From: Aromatoleum buckelii
Lineage (GTDB): Bacteria; Pseudomonadota; Gammaproteobacteria; Burkholderiales; Rhodocyclaceae
Assembly: GCF_012910785.2 (NCBI RefSeq)
Contig: NZ_WTVH02000010.1
Location: forward strand, 744,001 to 808,000
Length of the DNA stretch: 64,000 nucleotides
Direction: 5' to 3'
In this document: positions 1 through 8,359 of the stretch, piece by piece
Position numbering within the stretch: position 1 is the first letter of the stretch
Layout: each line of letters opens with the position of its first letter
The notes under the pieces: model-generated
Seen by the model: only the letters and a program-made list of their open reading frames with translations
Databases searched by the model: none
What the model was told of the DNA's origin: nothing
Position numbers and translations under genes: made by a program

Positions 1-361
1 TTCGTGGCTCGAAAACGGCCTGATCAAGCGTTTCGGGATCGTCGTGCGCCACCATGAGCTCGGCTTTTGCGCGAACGCGATGTGCGTCTGGGATGTTCCG
101 GACGACCAGGTCAGTGAACTGGGCCGCAGTCTCGCAGCCGAATCTTCAGTGACGCTTTGCTATCGGCGCAGCCGCGTCCTGCCGGACTGGCCGTACAACC
201 TGTTCTGCATGATCCATGGCAAATCGCGCGAAGCGGTGCTCGAAGTGCGCGAAGCCATCGCCGCGCGCCACCGCATGAATCGCTGGCCGGGCGCAGTGTT
301 GTTCAGCACTCGGCGGTTCAAGCAGCAGGGCGCACGTTATCTGGCGGACAGTGACGCATGA
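1..361 (+). CDS. nirL: Siroheme decarboxylase subunit NirL-like (5' end missing)
   Basis: The reading frame is open from base 2, so the gene starts before the window and only about 119 C-terminal residues are visible. It is an Lrp/AsnC-like protein of the NirD/L/G/H family, which decarboxylates siroheme to 12,18-didecarboxysiroheme in cytoplasmic heme d1 synthesis. The CYRR motif followed by LPDWPYNLF matches the L/H class; the D/G class has HNYRR instead. With nirG and nirH following, as in the order D-L-G-H, NirL is the best assignment. The stop overlaps the nirG start (ATGA), which indicates translational coupling. The class is seen in the sequence; the L rather than H label rests on gene order. 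Confidence 0.8.
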   Translation, partial: SWLENGLIKRFGIVVRHHELGFCANAMCVWDVPDDQVSELGRSLAAESSVTLCYRRSRVLPDWPYNLFCMIHGKSREAVLEVREAIAARHRMNRWPGAVLFSTRRFKQQGARYLADSDA

Positions 362-837
362 GCCGGGCGACCGCGAAGGGGCAGGCGCCGCTGCTCGACG
401 AGACCGACCGGGCGCTGATCAACATGCTGCAAGGGGATTTTCCGCTGGTGCGCAACCCGTTTGCCGACGTCGCCGTCCGGCTCGGGATCGACGAGGGGCA
501 GGTCATCGACCGGCTGCAGCGCCTGCTCGATCAGCGGGTGCTGACGCGGTTCGGGCCGATGTTCCAGATCGAACGGATCGGCGGCGCGTTCTGCCTTGCG
601 GCGATCCGCGTGCCGGAAGCCGATTTCGACCGCGTCACGGCCGAAGTGAATGCCTTTGCCGAAGTGGCGCACAACTACCGACGCGACCACGCGCTCAACA
701 TGTGGTTCGTCCTGGCGACCGAAACCCCGCAGGGCATTGCTGCGACGGCAAGGCGGATCGAAGCGGCGATCGGGCTGCCGGTGTTCCTGTTTCCGAAGGA
801 ACGGGAGTACTTCGTCGAAATGAAGCTGGAGGCGTGA
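358..837 (+). CDS. nirG: Siroheme decarboxylase subunit NirG
   Basis: A 159-residue Lrp/AsnC-fold protein with an N-terminal winged-helix segment (LLDETDRALINMLQ onward) and the AHNYRRDHALNMWFV motif typical of the NirD/NirG class. NirD, L, G and H act together to remove two acetate carboxyls from siroheme; the histidine of HNYRR belongs to the catalytic region in characterised homologues. The gene overlaps nirL upstream (ATGA) and its stop overlaps the nirH start, so the three are one translationally coupled unit. Length is normal for the family. A regulatory DNA-binding role is unlikely in this context. Confidence 0.88.
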   Translation: MSRATAKGQAPLLDETDRALINMLQGDFPLVRNPFADVAVRLGIDEGQVIDRLQRLLDQRVLTRFGPMFQIERIGGAFCLAAIRVPEADFDRVTAEVNAFAEVAHNYRRDHALNMWFVLATETPQGIAATARRIEAAIGLPVFLFPKEREYFVEMKLEA

Positions 838-1421
838 TGACCGCAGACCGGGGAAAACTGCCCGCGCACGACCCCAGTGACCCTGGTGCCGCGCCCGGCG
901 TCGACTGCGACGAGGCGATCGAGCGACGCATCATCGTCGCGACCCAAAGCGGGCTGCCGCTGGTCCCGCAGCCTTGGGACGAAGTGGCCCGGGAAGTCGG
1001 CCTCTCGGTCGACGAACTGCTTTGTCGCGTGCGCGGGATGCTCGAGCGCGGAGTCATCCGTCGCATCGGGGCGGTACCGAATCATTATGCGATCGGCTAC
1101 ACCGCGAACGGCATGAGCGTGTGGGATGTCGTGGACGAATGTGTCGATGCCGTCGGCGAGTTCATCGGTGCACTCGATGCCGTTACCCACTGCTATCGAC
1201 GCCCGCGCCGTCTCCCGGACTGGCCGTACAACCTCTTCGCGATGGTCCACGGACGCAGCCATGACGAGGTGCGGCAGCAGATCGGCGACATCGCAGGCCG
1301 CATCGCGACAAACTTTCCCGGCGCCTGCCGCAGCCGCGAGGTGTTGTTTTCGTCTGCGATCCTGAAGAAAACGGGGCTGCGAATCGGTGGCGCAGCAGAA
1401 AGTGTGCAGAAGCGCGAGTGA
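837..1421 (+). CDS. nirH: Siroheme decarboxylase subunit NirH
   Basis: A 194-residue Lrp/AsnC-like siroheme decarboxylase subunit of the L/H class, with the winged-helix part around residues 40-90 and the CYRR motif followed by LPDWPYNLF, nearly identical to the motif in the partial gene at the left edge. The ATG at 837 overlaps the nirG stop (TGATGA), which decides the start over longer open frames in the same phase. The N-terminal ~25 residues are Asp/Pro-rich and look unstructured. It is the last gene before a 246-base gap and nirS, so nirL-G-H may be transcribed apart from nirS or read through into it. Confidence 0.87.
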   Translation: MTADRGKLPAHDPSDPGAAPGVDCDEAIERRIIVATQSGLPLVPQPWDEVAREVGLSVDELLCRVRGMLERGVIRRIGAVPNHYAIGYTANGMSVWDVVDECVDAVGEFIGALDAVTHCYRRPRRLPDWPYNLFAMVHGRSHDEVRQQIGDIAGRIATNFPGACRSREVLFSSAILKKTGLRIGGAAESVQKRE

Positions 1422-1579
1422 GTTTTCCCCAGGCGGGTAGCAGCCCTCTGCGCGGCCCGGTAAAACCCTGACGTTTCGCCCCCGCGGGCAACTCCAGATT
1501 GCAAATTGCTTATGCTTTTTACGTTATGATAAGAAATTGTTATGTCAAGCGGTTTTATCCACAGAGGGGATAGGGAAAT

Positions 1580-1593
1580 TTAACGCATATCAA
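1580..1593 (+). promoter_or_regulatory. FNR/Dnr-type half-conserved site upstream of nirS
   Basis: The 14 bases TTAACGCATATCAA fit the FNR/Dnr/Anr box TTGAT-N4-ATCAA with a perfect right half and two mismatches in the left half. It lies about 75 bases before the nirS start, in the only sizeable gap of the nir locus (1422-1667). Control of nirS by FNR-family regulators under low oxygen and nitric oxide is established for denitrifiers; use of this exact site is inference. The rest of the gap is AT-richer than its surroundings (1500-1560), as expected of a promoter, but I could not fix a -10/-35 pair. Confidence 0.5.
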
Positions 1594-1667
1594 GGATCGC
1601 CCGCGGTTATCAGATCGATACTGGCTGCATTGTTGTTTCACATCCCGAGCTGCTTAAGGAGAAAGAC

Positions 1668-3350
1668 GTGCAAAACAAGAGTTGGATGGGCAAGGCGTTC
1701 GCGCTGGCGCTGCTGCCGCTGGCAGTAAGCACGGTCTGGGCGCAATCCGCCCCCGAAATGACCCAGGAGGAAAAGGACAAGGCGAAGCAGATCTACTTCG
1801 AGCGCTGCGCCGGCTGTCACGGGGTGCTGCGCAAGGGCGCGACCGGCAAGAACCTCGAGCCGCACTGGGCCAAGACCGCGGCCGACGGCACGAAAACCGA
1901 GGGCGGCACGCTCAAGCTCGGTACGGAACGTCTCGAGAAGATCATCGCCTACGGCACCGAAGGCGGGATGGTCAACTACGACGACATCCTGACGAAGGAA
2001 GAGATCAACATGATGGCGCGCTACATCCAGAACACGCCGGATGTGCCGCCCGAGTTCTCGCTTCAGGACATGAAGAACAGCTGGAAGCTGCTCGTTCCGG
2101 TTTCCGAGCGTCCGAAGAAGCAGATGAACAACATCAACTTGAAGAACGTCTTCGCGGTGACGCTGCGCGACGCCGGCAAGCTCGCGCTGATCGACGGCGA
2201 CACGCACAAGATCTGGAAGGTGCTCGACACCGGCTACGCGGTGCATATCTCGAGGCTGTCGGCATCCGGGCGCTACGTCTACACGGTCGGTCGCGACGGC
2301 CTGACGACGATCATCGACATGTGGTACGAGGAGCCGAAGACAGTTGCCACGGTGCGCCTGGGCTCCGACGCGCGTTCCGTCGATACCTCGAAGTTCAAGG
2401 GCTATGAGGACAAGTACCTGATCGGCGGCACGTACTGGCCGCCTCAGTATTCGATCATGGACGGCGAGACGCTCGAGCCGATCAAGGTCGTGTCGACGCG
2501 TGGTCAGACGGTCGACGGCGAGTACCACCCGGAGCCGCGCGTGGCGTCGATCGTCGCGTCGCACATCAAGCCGGAGTGGGTGGTGAACGTCAAGGAAACG
2601 GGCCAGATCATGCTCGTCGACTACACCGACATCAAGAACCTGAAGACCACGACGATCGAGTCGGCGAAGTTCCTCCACGACGGCGGCTGGGATGCGTCCA
2701 AGCGTTACTTCATGGTCGCGGCGAACGCCTCGAACAAGGTCGCGGCAGTGGATACGAAGACCGGCAAGCTCGCAGCGCTGATCGACACGGCGAAGATCCC
2801 GCACCCGGGCCGTGGCGCGAACTTCGTGCATCCGCAGTTCGGTCCGGTGTGGACGACCGGCCACCTCGGTGCTGACGTGATTTCGGTGATTTCGACCGCG
2901 TCCGACGAAGCCAAGTACGCCAAGCACAAGGACCAGAACTGGAAGGTCGTGCAGGAGTTGAAGATGCCGGGGGCAGGCAACCTGTTCGTCAAGACGCACC
3001 CGAAGTCGAAGAACCTTTGGGCTGACGCGCCGATGAACCCGGAACGCGAGGTCGCCGAGTCCGTTTATGTCTTTGATATGAACGACCTGTCGAAGGAGCC
3101 GAAGCGCCTGGACGTCGCGAAGGACTCCGGGTTGCCCGAAAGCAAGGCGATCCGCCGCGCGACGCACCCCGAGTACAACGAGGCGGGCGACGAGGTGTGG
3201 ATCTCGTTGTGGGGCGGCAAAACTGACCAGTCGGCGATCGTGATCTACGACGACAAGACGCTGAAGCTGAAGAAGGTCATCACCGACCCTGCGATCGTCA
3301 CGCCGACCGGCAAGTTCAACGTGTTCAACACGATGCAGGACATCTACTGA
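1668..3350 (+). CDS. nirS: Cytochrome cd1 nitrite reductase NirS
   Basis: Periplasmic dissimilatory nitrite reductase (nitrite to NO), 560 residues, the usual size. The GTG start at 1668 follows AAGGAG at 1656-1661. An N-terminal signal peptide ends about VWA-Q (residues 23-26). The heme c domain carries CAGCH (residues 47-51). From about residue 140 to the end is the eight-bladed propeller that holds heme d1, with the family signature near the end (residues GKFNVFNTMQDIY). Electrons would come from the cytochromes and the cupredoxin encoded downstream. A low-oxygen regulator site sits upstream and a strong hairpin follows the stop. Assignment is firm. Confidence 0.98.
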   Translation: MQNKSWMGKAFALALLPLAVSTVWAQSAPEMTQEEKDKAKQIYFERCAGCHGVLRKGATGKNLEPHWAKTAADGTKTEGGTLKLGTERLEKIIAYGTEGGMVNYDDILTKEEINMMARYIQNTPDVPPEFSLQDMKNSWKLLVPVSERPKKQMNNINLKNVFAVTLRDAGKLALIDGDTHKIWKVLDTGYAVHISRLSASGRYVYTVGRDGLTTIIDMWYEEPKTVATVRLGSDARSVDTSKFKGYEDKYLIGGTYWPPQYSIMDGETLEPIKVVSTRGQTVDGEYHPEPRVASIVASHIKPEWVVNVKETGQIMLVDYTDIKNLKTTTIESAKFLHDGGWDASKRYFMVAANASNKVAAVDTKTGKLAALIDTAKIPHPGRGANFVHPQFGPVWTTGHLGADVISVISTASDEAKYAKHKDQNWKVVQELKMPGAGNLFVKTHPKSKNLWADAPMNPEREVAESVYVFDMNDLSKEPKRLDVAKDSGLPESKAIRRATHPEYNEAGDEVWISLWGGKTDQSAIVIYDDKTLKLKKVITDPAIVTPTGKFNVFNTMQDIY

Positions 3351-3375
3351 TCGCCTCGTCGATCGGGTTCTGAAA

Positions 3376-3399
3376 CCCTCCGGGCCGCGGCCCGGAGGG
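3376..3399 (+). promoter_or_regulatory. Perfect 24-base palindrome between nirS and nirT
   Basis: Two 12-base arms (CCCTCCGGGCCG and its exact complement) abut without a spacer, so the RNA would fold into a very GC-rich hairpin. There is no U-tract, and nirT starts 20 bases later. It is best read as an mRNA-stabilising or attenuating hairpin that would let nirS be expressed above the downstream genes, rather than as a full terminator. Confidence 0.6.
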
Positions 3400-3418
3400 G
3401 GTGACGAGGAAGATTCTC

Positions 3419-4027
3419 ATGACGGATCCAGACAGCAATCCAAAACAACGTTCCCGCGGCCTCCTGGCACGACTCCGCCGTCCGAGCGTGAAGTACTCGC
3501 TCGGCGGCCTGTTGGCGGTCGGTTTCATCGTCGGCGTCTTTTTCTGGGGCGGTTTCAACACCGCAATGGAGGCGACGAACACCGAGCAGTTCTGCATCTC
3601 CTGTCACGAGATGAACAACAACGTTTATCAGGAATACAAGAAGACGATCCATTACTCGAACCGCACCGGCGTGCGCGCGGTTTGCGCCGACTGCCACGTG
3701 CCGCGGGACTGGACGCACAAAATGATCCGCAAGGTCCAGGCGTCGCGCGAGCTGTGGGGCAAGCTCACCGGCACAATCGACACGCGCGAGAAGTTCGAGG
3801 CGAAGCGACTGGAACTGGCGCGACGGGAATGGGCGCGGATGAAGTCCGTCGATTCGCGCGAATGCCGAAACTGCCATAGCCTTGACAGCATGAACACTGA
3901 GTCGCAGAAGCAGCGTGCGCGCAAGCAGCACGAGATGGCACGTGAGGACAACATGACGTGCATCGATTGCCACAAGGGCATCGCGCATCAGAAACCCGAA
4001 GGCATGACCGAGGAAGATGACCTGTGA
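3419..4027 (+). CDS. nirT: NapC/NirT-family tetraheme cytochrome c
   Basis: A 202-residue membrane-anchored tetraheme cytochrome of the NapC/NirT family, which takes electrons from quinol and passes them to periplasmic acceptors such as the nitrite reductase branch. One N-terminal membrane helix (LGGLLAVGFIVGVFFWGGF) follows a basic cytoplasmic stretch. Four CXXCH motifs are visible: CISCH, CADCH, CRNCH and CIDCH. The ATG at 3419 with GAGGA eight bases upstream is preferred over an in-frame GTG at 3401. The C-terminal tail is acidic. Its position straight after nirS matches nirS-nirT-nirB of Pseudomonas stutzeri. Confidence 0.92.
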   Translation: MTDPDSNPKQRSRGLLARLRRPSVKYSLGGLLAVGFIVGVFFWGGFNTAMEATNTEQFCISCHEMNNNVYQEYKKTIHYSNRTGVRAVCADCHVPRDWTHKMIRKVQASRELWGKLTGTIDTREKFEAKRLELARREWARMKSVDSRECRNCHSLDSMNTESQKQRARKQHEMAREDNMTCIDCHKGIAHQKPEGMTEEDDL

Positions 4028-4074
4028 GCGGCAGGCAGCCACGAATTTCGAGCATCCACCGAGAGGAACCGAAA

Positions 4075-4953
4075 ATGAGAAAGACGTTGATCGTGAGTGC
4101 GATGACTACTCTCCTGACGCTGGGCGCGGGCAGCGCACTTGCTGCGGCACCGGCGGACTGGAGCAAGATTCCCGCAAAGGAAATCACGCTGCTCTATCCC
4201 GGGGTGTCGCCCATCGAATGGATCACGAAGGGGACCGAGCACGGTGGCGCGCGCGCACTCAAGAAAGGCGAGCGCTGCGCAGACTGCCACGATGAAGAAG
4301 CCAAGGACATGGGCACGAAGATGGTCAGCGGCCAGAAGATCGAGCCGAGCCCGATCGCCGGCAAGGCGCCCGCCATCCCCGTTAAGGTGCAGGCTTCGCA
4401 TGATGGCGAGAACCTCTACCTGCGCTTCACGTGGGAACAGCCCAAGGCATCGGGCGCCGCGAAGATGGATGACAAGAACCCGGTCAAAGTCGCGTTCATG
4501 CTCGAATCCGGCGGCAAGGTCGAACTCGCGGACCAGGCCGGCTGTTGGGCAACCTGTCACACGGATTCGCGCACGATGCCGGGCGCAGCCGATACCAAGA
4601 CGAAGTACGTCAAGGGTGGCTCACTGGCCGAAGGCAAGTTCTATGACCTGATGCAATGGCGCAGCGGCGAAAAGAAGGGCTTCGACGGGTACGTCGCCGA
4701 TAAACGCGTGATGGAAGGCGGCAAAGGGCTCGTGAAGGCCGATGGCAAGCTCGAGGGCAACAACTGGTCCGTGGTGTTTACGCGCAAGCTGTCGGGCGGG
4801 GGCGAGGGTGACGTAACCCTCGAGTCCGGCAAGGTCTACAATTTCGGTTTCGCGATCCATGACGACAACGCGGCGGGTCGTTTCCACCACGTGTCGCTCG
4901 GGCACAAGCTCGGTATCGATGCGAAGGCCGACATTACCGCTGCCAAACAGTAA
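4075..4953 (+). CDS. nirB: Periplasmic cytochrome c-552, NirB-like, with a CX3CH motif
   Basis: A secreted 292-residue cytochrome. The start at 4075 follows GAGAGGAA, and a signal peptide ends near SALA-A. There is one ordinary heme motif, CADCH (near residue 73), and a second, atypical motif CWATCH (C-X3-CH, near residue 160). The domain after the first heme resembles the ethylbenzene-dehydrogenase-type heme-binding family (LYLRFTWEQ, NFGFAIHDDNAAGRFHHVS). Position after nirT matches nirB (cytochrome c-552) of P. stutzeri, whose role is electron transfer around nitrite reductase. The nirB symbol is by position and general type; family membership is from memory and unverified. Confidence 0.75.
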   Translation: MRKTLIVSAMTTLLTLGAGSALAAAPADWSKIPAKEITLLYPGVSPIEWITKGTEHGGARALKKGERCADCHDEEAKDMGTKMVSGQKIEPSPIAGKAPAIPVKVQASHDGENLYLRFTWEQPKASGAAKMDDKNPVKVAFMLESGGKVELADQAGCWATCHTDSRTMPGAADTKTKYVKGGSLAEGKFYDLMQWRSGEKKGFDGYVADKRVMEGGKGLVKADGKLEGNNWSVVFTRKLSGGGEGDVTLESGKVYNFGFAIHDDNAAGRFHHVSLGHKLGIDAKADITAAKQ

Positions 4954-4990
4954 CTTCGCTACCCCTCCATCTGCCGCAGGAGTGACAATC

Positions 4991-5317
4991 GTGCGTGCGA
5001 TGTTCCAGGCCACCCTCGCGGGTGGCCTCTTTGTACTGGGTTTTTCCGCGCCTCTGCAGGCAGCCGACCTGATCGTGGAAATTTCGGACTACCGCTTCAA
5101 ACCGGCCGAAGTGCGAATCAAGCCGGGCGACACGGTCACGTGGCTGAACCGCGAGAAGAGGACCAGCCATTCGGTGCTGTTCGAGGGGACGGGCGAAGAG
5201 TCCGATCGGTTCTTCCCGGACGAGAAATGGTCGCGCGCCTTTCCGCAGGCAGGGCGTTTCGAATATCACTGCGGTCCTCATCCCGAAATGAAGGGCGTCG
5301 TCATCGTCGGCGATTGA
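4991..5317 (+). CDS. Amicyanin-like periplasmic cupredoxin
   Basis: A 108-residue secreted blue copper protein. The GTG at 4991 is preferred because AGGAG lies 8-9 bases upstream and it gives a good signal peptide (MRAMFQATLAGGLFVLGFSA); an ATG at 5000 is the alternative. The cupredoxin fold runs DYRFKPAEVRIKPGDTVTWLN, with the copper ligands visible as His in TSHSVLF and Cys/His/Met in HCGPHPEM, the spacing of amicyanins. Placed between the nirB-type cytochrome and nirJ, it is probably an electron carrier for NirS, by analogy with azurin and pseudoazurin. That role is inference. Confidence 0.85.
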   Translation: MRAMFQATLAGGLFVLGFSAPLQAADLIVEISDYRFKPAEVRIKPGDTVTWLNREKRTSHSVLFEGTGEESDRFFPDEKWSRAFPQAGRFEYHCGPHPEMKGVVIVGD

Positions 5318-5504
5318 TGCTGCAACTCTGCTTCGCGCGTGAGGGCTTGTAGGGTGGCTGGTCATTGCGGCCGAGGCAGCAGTTTTTGCATGTTGCTGTC
5401 GTCCTCACCCACGCGACCGCGTTCCCGTCCGCCATCCCCTTGACCGCCGTCATTTCCCGGCGGGTTGCAGTCCGATGTAATGGCCGCACTCAGGAGAGCC
5501 CGCC

Positions 5505-6710
5505 ATGTTTCGCATCTCGAACTTTATCCGCGAACTCGATCATCCCACGCCGGCGGGCCCGCACCGCAACCCGCCCGGGCCGGTGGTGATCTGGAACCTG
5601 ATCAGGCGCTGCAACCTCACCTGCAAGCATTGCTACTCGATCTCGGCCGACACCGACTTTCCTGGCGAGTTGTCGACCGGGGAAGTGTTTCGGGTGATGG
5701 ACGATCTGAAGGCGTTCCGCGTGCCGGTGCTGATCCTGTCGGGCGGCGAGCCGCTGCTGCGCCCCGACATCTTCGAGATCGGCCGCCATGCGAAAAAAAT
5801 GGGCTTCTATGTCGGCCTGTCGAGCAACGGCACGCTGATCGACGAATCGAACATCGACCGGATCGACGAGATCGGCTTCGATTACGTCGGCGTGAGCCTC
5901 GACGGCATCGGCGCCACGCACGACAGGTTTCGCCGTCTCGAAGGCGCTTTCGAGGCATCGATGCGTGGCATTCGGCTGTGCACGGCCCGCGGCATCAAGG
6001 TCGGCGTGCGCTACACGATGACCGAGGACAACGCCGCCGACCTGCCCGCGTTGCTGCGCCTCGTCGAGGACGAGAGCATCGACAAGTTCTACTTCTCGCA
6101 CCTGAACTATGCCGGGCGCGGCAACAAGCACCGCGGCGACGATGCGCAGCATCGCACGACGCGCGAAGCGATGGATCTGCTGTTCGACACCTCCCTGGCG
6201 CTGCATCGACGCGGCATCGACAAGGAATTCGTCACCGGCAACAACGATGCCGACGGCGTCTACATGTATCACTGGGTCGCGCGCCGGTTTCCCGAGCACG
6301 CCGAGCATATCCGTGCAAAGTTGCTGCAGTGGGGCGGCAATGCGAGCGGCGTCAACGTCGCGAACATCGACAACCTGGGGGTCGTGCATCCCGACACGAT
6401 GTGGTGGCATGTGCCTCTCGGCAATGTACGGGAGCGACCGTTCTCCGAGATCTGGAGCGACCTGTCGAATCCTCTGATGGCGGGCCTCAAACGCCATCCC
6501 CGGCTCCTCGGCGGGCGCTGCGGCAAATGCAAGTTCCTCGCGGTATGCAACGGCAGCTCGCGCGTGCGCGCGCAGCAGATCACCGGCGATCCATGGGTCG
6601 AGGACCCGGCCTGTTATCTCAGCGACGAGGAGATCGGCGTCACGGCGGCCGACTACGGCAGCGAGCGGGTCAAAACCACTCCTTTCGTGCCTCGCCGCCG
6701 TCCTGCCTGA
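5505..6710 (+). CDS. nirJ: Radical SAM heme d1 biosynthesis protein NirJ
   Basis: A 401-residue radical SAM enzyme that replaces propionate side chains by keto groups in heme d1 synthesis. The SAM cluster motif is CNLTCKHC (Cys36, 40, 43), followed by the SAM-binding LSGGEPLLRPD. The C-terminal part holds a second cysteine set (CGKCKFLAVC and a later Cys in DPACYL) for an auxiliary Fe-S cluster of the SPASM/Twitch type. The start follows AGGAGAG about eight bases upstream. It is parted from nirL-G-H by nirS and the electron carriers, unlike the compact order of Pseudomonas. The 187 bases upstream of it show no gene or clear regulatory site. Confidence 0.95.
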   Translation: MFRISNFIRELDHPTPAGPHRNPPGPVVIWNLIRRCNLTCKHCYSISADTDFPGELSTGEVFRVMDDLKAFRVPVLILSGGEPLLRPDIFEIGRHAKKMGFYVGLSSNGTLIDESNIDRIDEIGFDYVGVSLDGIGATHDRFRRLEGAFEASMRGIRLCTARGIKVGVRYTMTEDNAADLPALLRLVEDESIDKFYFSHLNYAGRGNKHRGDDAQHRTTREAMDLLFDTSLALHRRGIDKEFVTGNNDADGVYMYHWVARRFPEHAEHIRAKLLQWGGNASGVNVANIDNLGVVHPDTMWWHVPLGNVRERPFSEIWSDLSNPLMAGLKRHPRLLGGRCGKCKFLAVCNGSSRVRAQQITGDPWVEDPACYLSDEEIGVTAADYGSERVKTTPFVPRRRPA

Positions 6711-6727
6711 TCCCCCCGAGACATCGA

Positions 6728-8329
6728 ATGAATTTTCTTCGTTCCAAAGCGGCAACATTCCGGTCCTCAGCCGGTCTTTTCGTCGCCCCCGTGCTGCTTG
6801 TGGCGGCCTTCGTCGCTTTCAATCCGGTACGCGCTGCCGACAGCGACATGGCGAGCCGTCATTACCAGCAACACTGCGCCTCCTGTCACGGTGCGAATCG
6901 CCTCGGCGGTAGCGGGCCGGCGCTGTTGCCGGAGAATCTCGCGCGCCTGCGCAAGGAAGAGGCGCTGGAGGTCATCCGCGAGGGCCGCGTCGCGACCCAG
7001 ATGCCGGCGTTCGGCGCAGCGCTGAAAGCGGACGAGATCGCCGCGCTCGGCGCATTGATCTACACGCCGGTCGTTCCGGCGCCGAAATGGAGCGAAGCCG
7101 ACATCCGCGCGTCGCGCATCCAGCATGTCGATCCGGCGACGCTGGCGGCAAAGCCCGTGTTCGACGCCGATCCGATGAACCTCTTCGTCGTCGTCGAAGG
7201 GGGCGACCACCACGTGTCGGTGCTCGACGGCGACAAGCTCGAATCGATTCACCGCTTTGCGTCGCGGCTGGCGCTGCATGGCGGGCCGAAGTTCACCAAG
7301 GACGGCCGGTTCGTGTTTTTCGGCTCGCGAGACGGTTGGGTGACGAAGTACGACCTGTGGAATCTCAAGGTCGTCGCCGAGGTCCGCGCCGGCATCAACA
7401 CGCGCAACGTCGCAGTGTCGCCGGACGGCCGGCACGTCGCCGTCGCAAACTATCTGCCGCATACGCTGGTGCTGCTCGACGGTGACCTGAATCTGCTGAA
7501 ATCGATCGACGTCACCGACCGCGAAGGCAAGCGCAGCTCGCGCGTTTCCGCAGTGTATGAAGCGACGCCGCGCAATGCCTTCGTCGCCGCATTGAAGGAC
7601 GTGCCCGAGGTCTGGGAAATCAGCTACGACCCGACGGCGGAGGAGATCCCGACCGGCTACGTCCACGACTACCAGTACCGCGAGGGCGCGTTCGTTCGCG
7701 GCTACCTGAACCCGCGCCGCACCGAGCTCGCGCAAGTGCTCGACGACTTCTTCTTCACCCAGGACTATTCGACAGTGCTCGGCGCATCGCGCGAGGGCGT
7801 CGGGCAGGTCGTCAATCTCGACGTTCGCCGCAAGATTGCCGATCTGCCGCTCGACGGCATGCCGCACCTTGGTTCCGGCATCACTTGGGAGTGGCAGGGG
7901 CGGCGGGTGATGGCGAGTACGAACCTCAAGGCGGCCGAAGTCACGGTGATCGATCTCGAGGACTGGAGCGTCGTCAAGCGCATCCCCACGCGCGGCCCGG
8001 GATTCTTCCTGCGCAGCCACGAGAACAGCCGCTACGCTTTCGTCGATTCGATGATGAGCCGTGATGCGAAGCACATCCTCCAGGTCATCGACAAGCAGAC
8101 GCTGGAGATCGTCAGGGAGCTCAAAGCCCCTCCCGGCCAGACGCTCGCCCACGTCGAGTTCACGCGCGACGGCCGTTACGCGCTCGCGAGCCTGTGGGAG
8201 ATGGACGGGGCGCTGATCGTCTACGACGCGCAGACGCTCGAAGAGGTCAAGCGTTTGCCAATGAAAAAGCCCGTCGGCAAATACAACGTCTGGAACAAGA
8301 CGATGCGCGAGGAAGGCACGAGCCACTGA
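6728..8329 (+). CDS. nirN: Dihydro-heme d1 dehydrogenase NirN
   Basis: A 533-residue periplasmic protein built like NirS: signal peptide (cut near VRA-A), a c-type heme domain with CASCH (residues 50-54), then a d1-type eight-bladed propeller to the C-terminus (ending GKYNVWNKTMREEG). NirN is known to oxidise dihydro-heme d1 to heme d1 in the last step of cofactor synthesis and to hand it on. It differs from NirS in sequence and in lying right behind nirJ (17 bases). No strong Shine-Dalgarno is seen, so coupling to nirJ is likely. nirF, nirE, nirC and nirD are not in the window. Confidence 0.9.
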   Translation: MNFLRSKAATFRSSAGLFVAPVLLVAAFVAFNPVRAADSDMASRHYQQHCASCHGANRLGGSGPALLPENLARLRKEEALEVIREGRVATQMPAFGAALKADEIAALGALIYTPVVPAPKWSEADIRASRIQHVDPATLAAKPVFDADPMNLFVVVEGGDHHVSVLDGDKLESIHRFASRLALHGGPKFTKDGRFVFFGSRDGWVTKYDLWNLKVVAEVRAGINTRNVAVSPDGRHVAVANYLPHTLVLLDGDLNLLKSIDVTDREGKRSSRVSAVYEATPRNAFVAALKDVPEVWEISYDPTAEEIPTGYVHDYQYREGAFVRGYLNPRRTELAQVLDDFFFTQDYSTVLGASREGVGQVVNLDVRRKIADLPLDGMPHLGSGITWEWQGRRVMASTNLKAAEVTVIDLEDWSVVKRIPTRGPGFFLRSHENSRYAFVDSMMSRDAKHILQVIDKQTLEIVRELKAPPGQTLAHVEFTRDGRYALASLWEMDGALIVYDAQTLEEVKRLPMKKPVGKYNVWNKTMREEGTSH

Positions 8330-8359
8330 AGCACGCGCGGGGCCCGGGCGCCGCAGTCG

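Noticed and set aside
5465..6727. Extension of nirN upstream to 5465
   Set aside because: The extra residues are an Arg-rich shadow of nirJ. The signal peptide at 6728 marks the true start.
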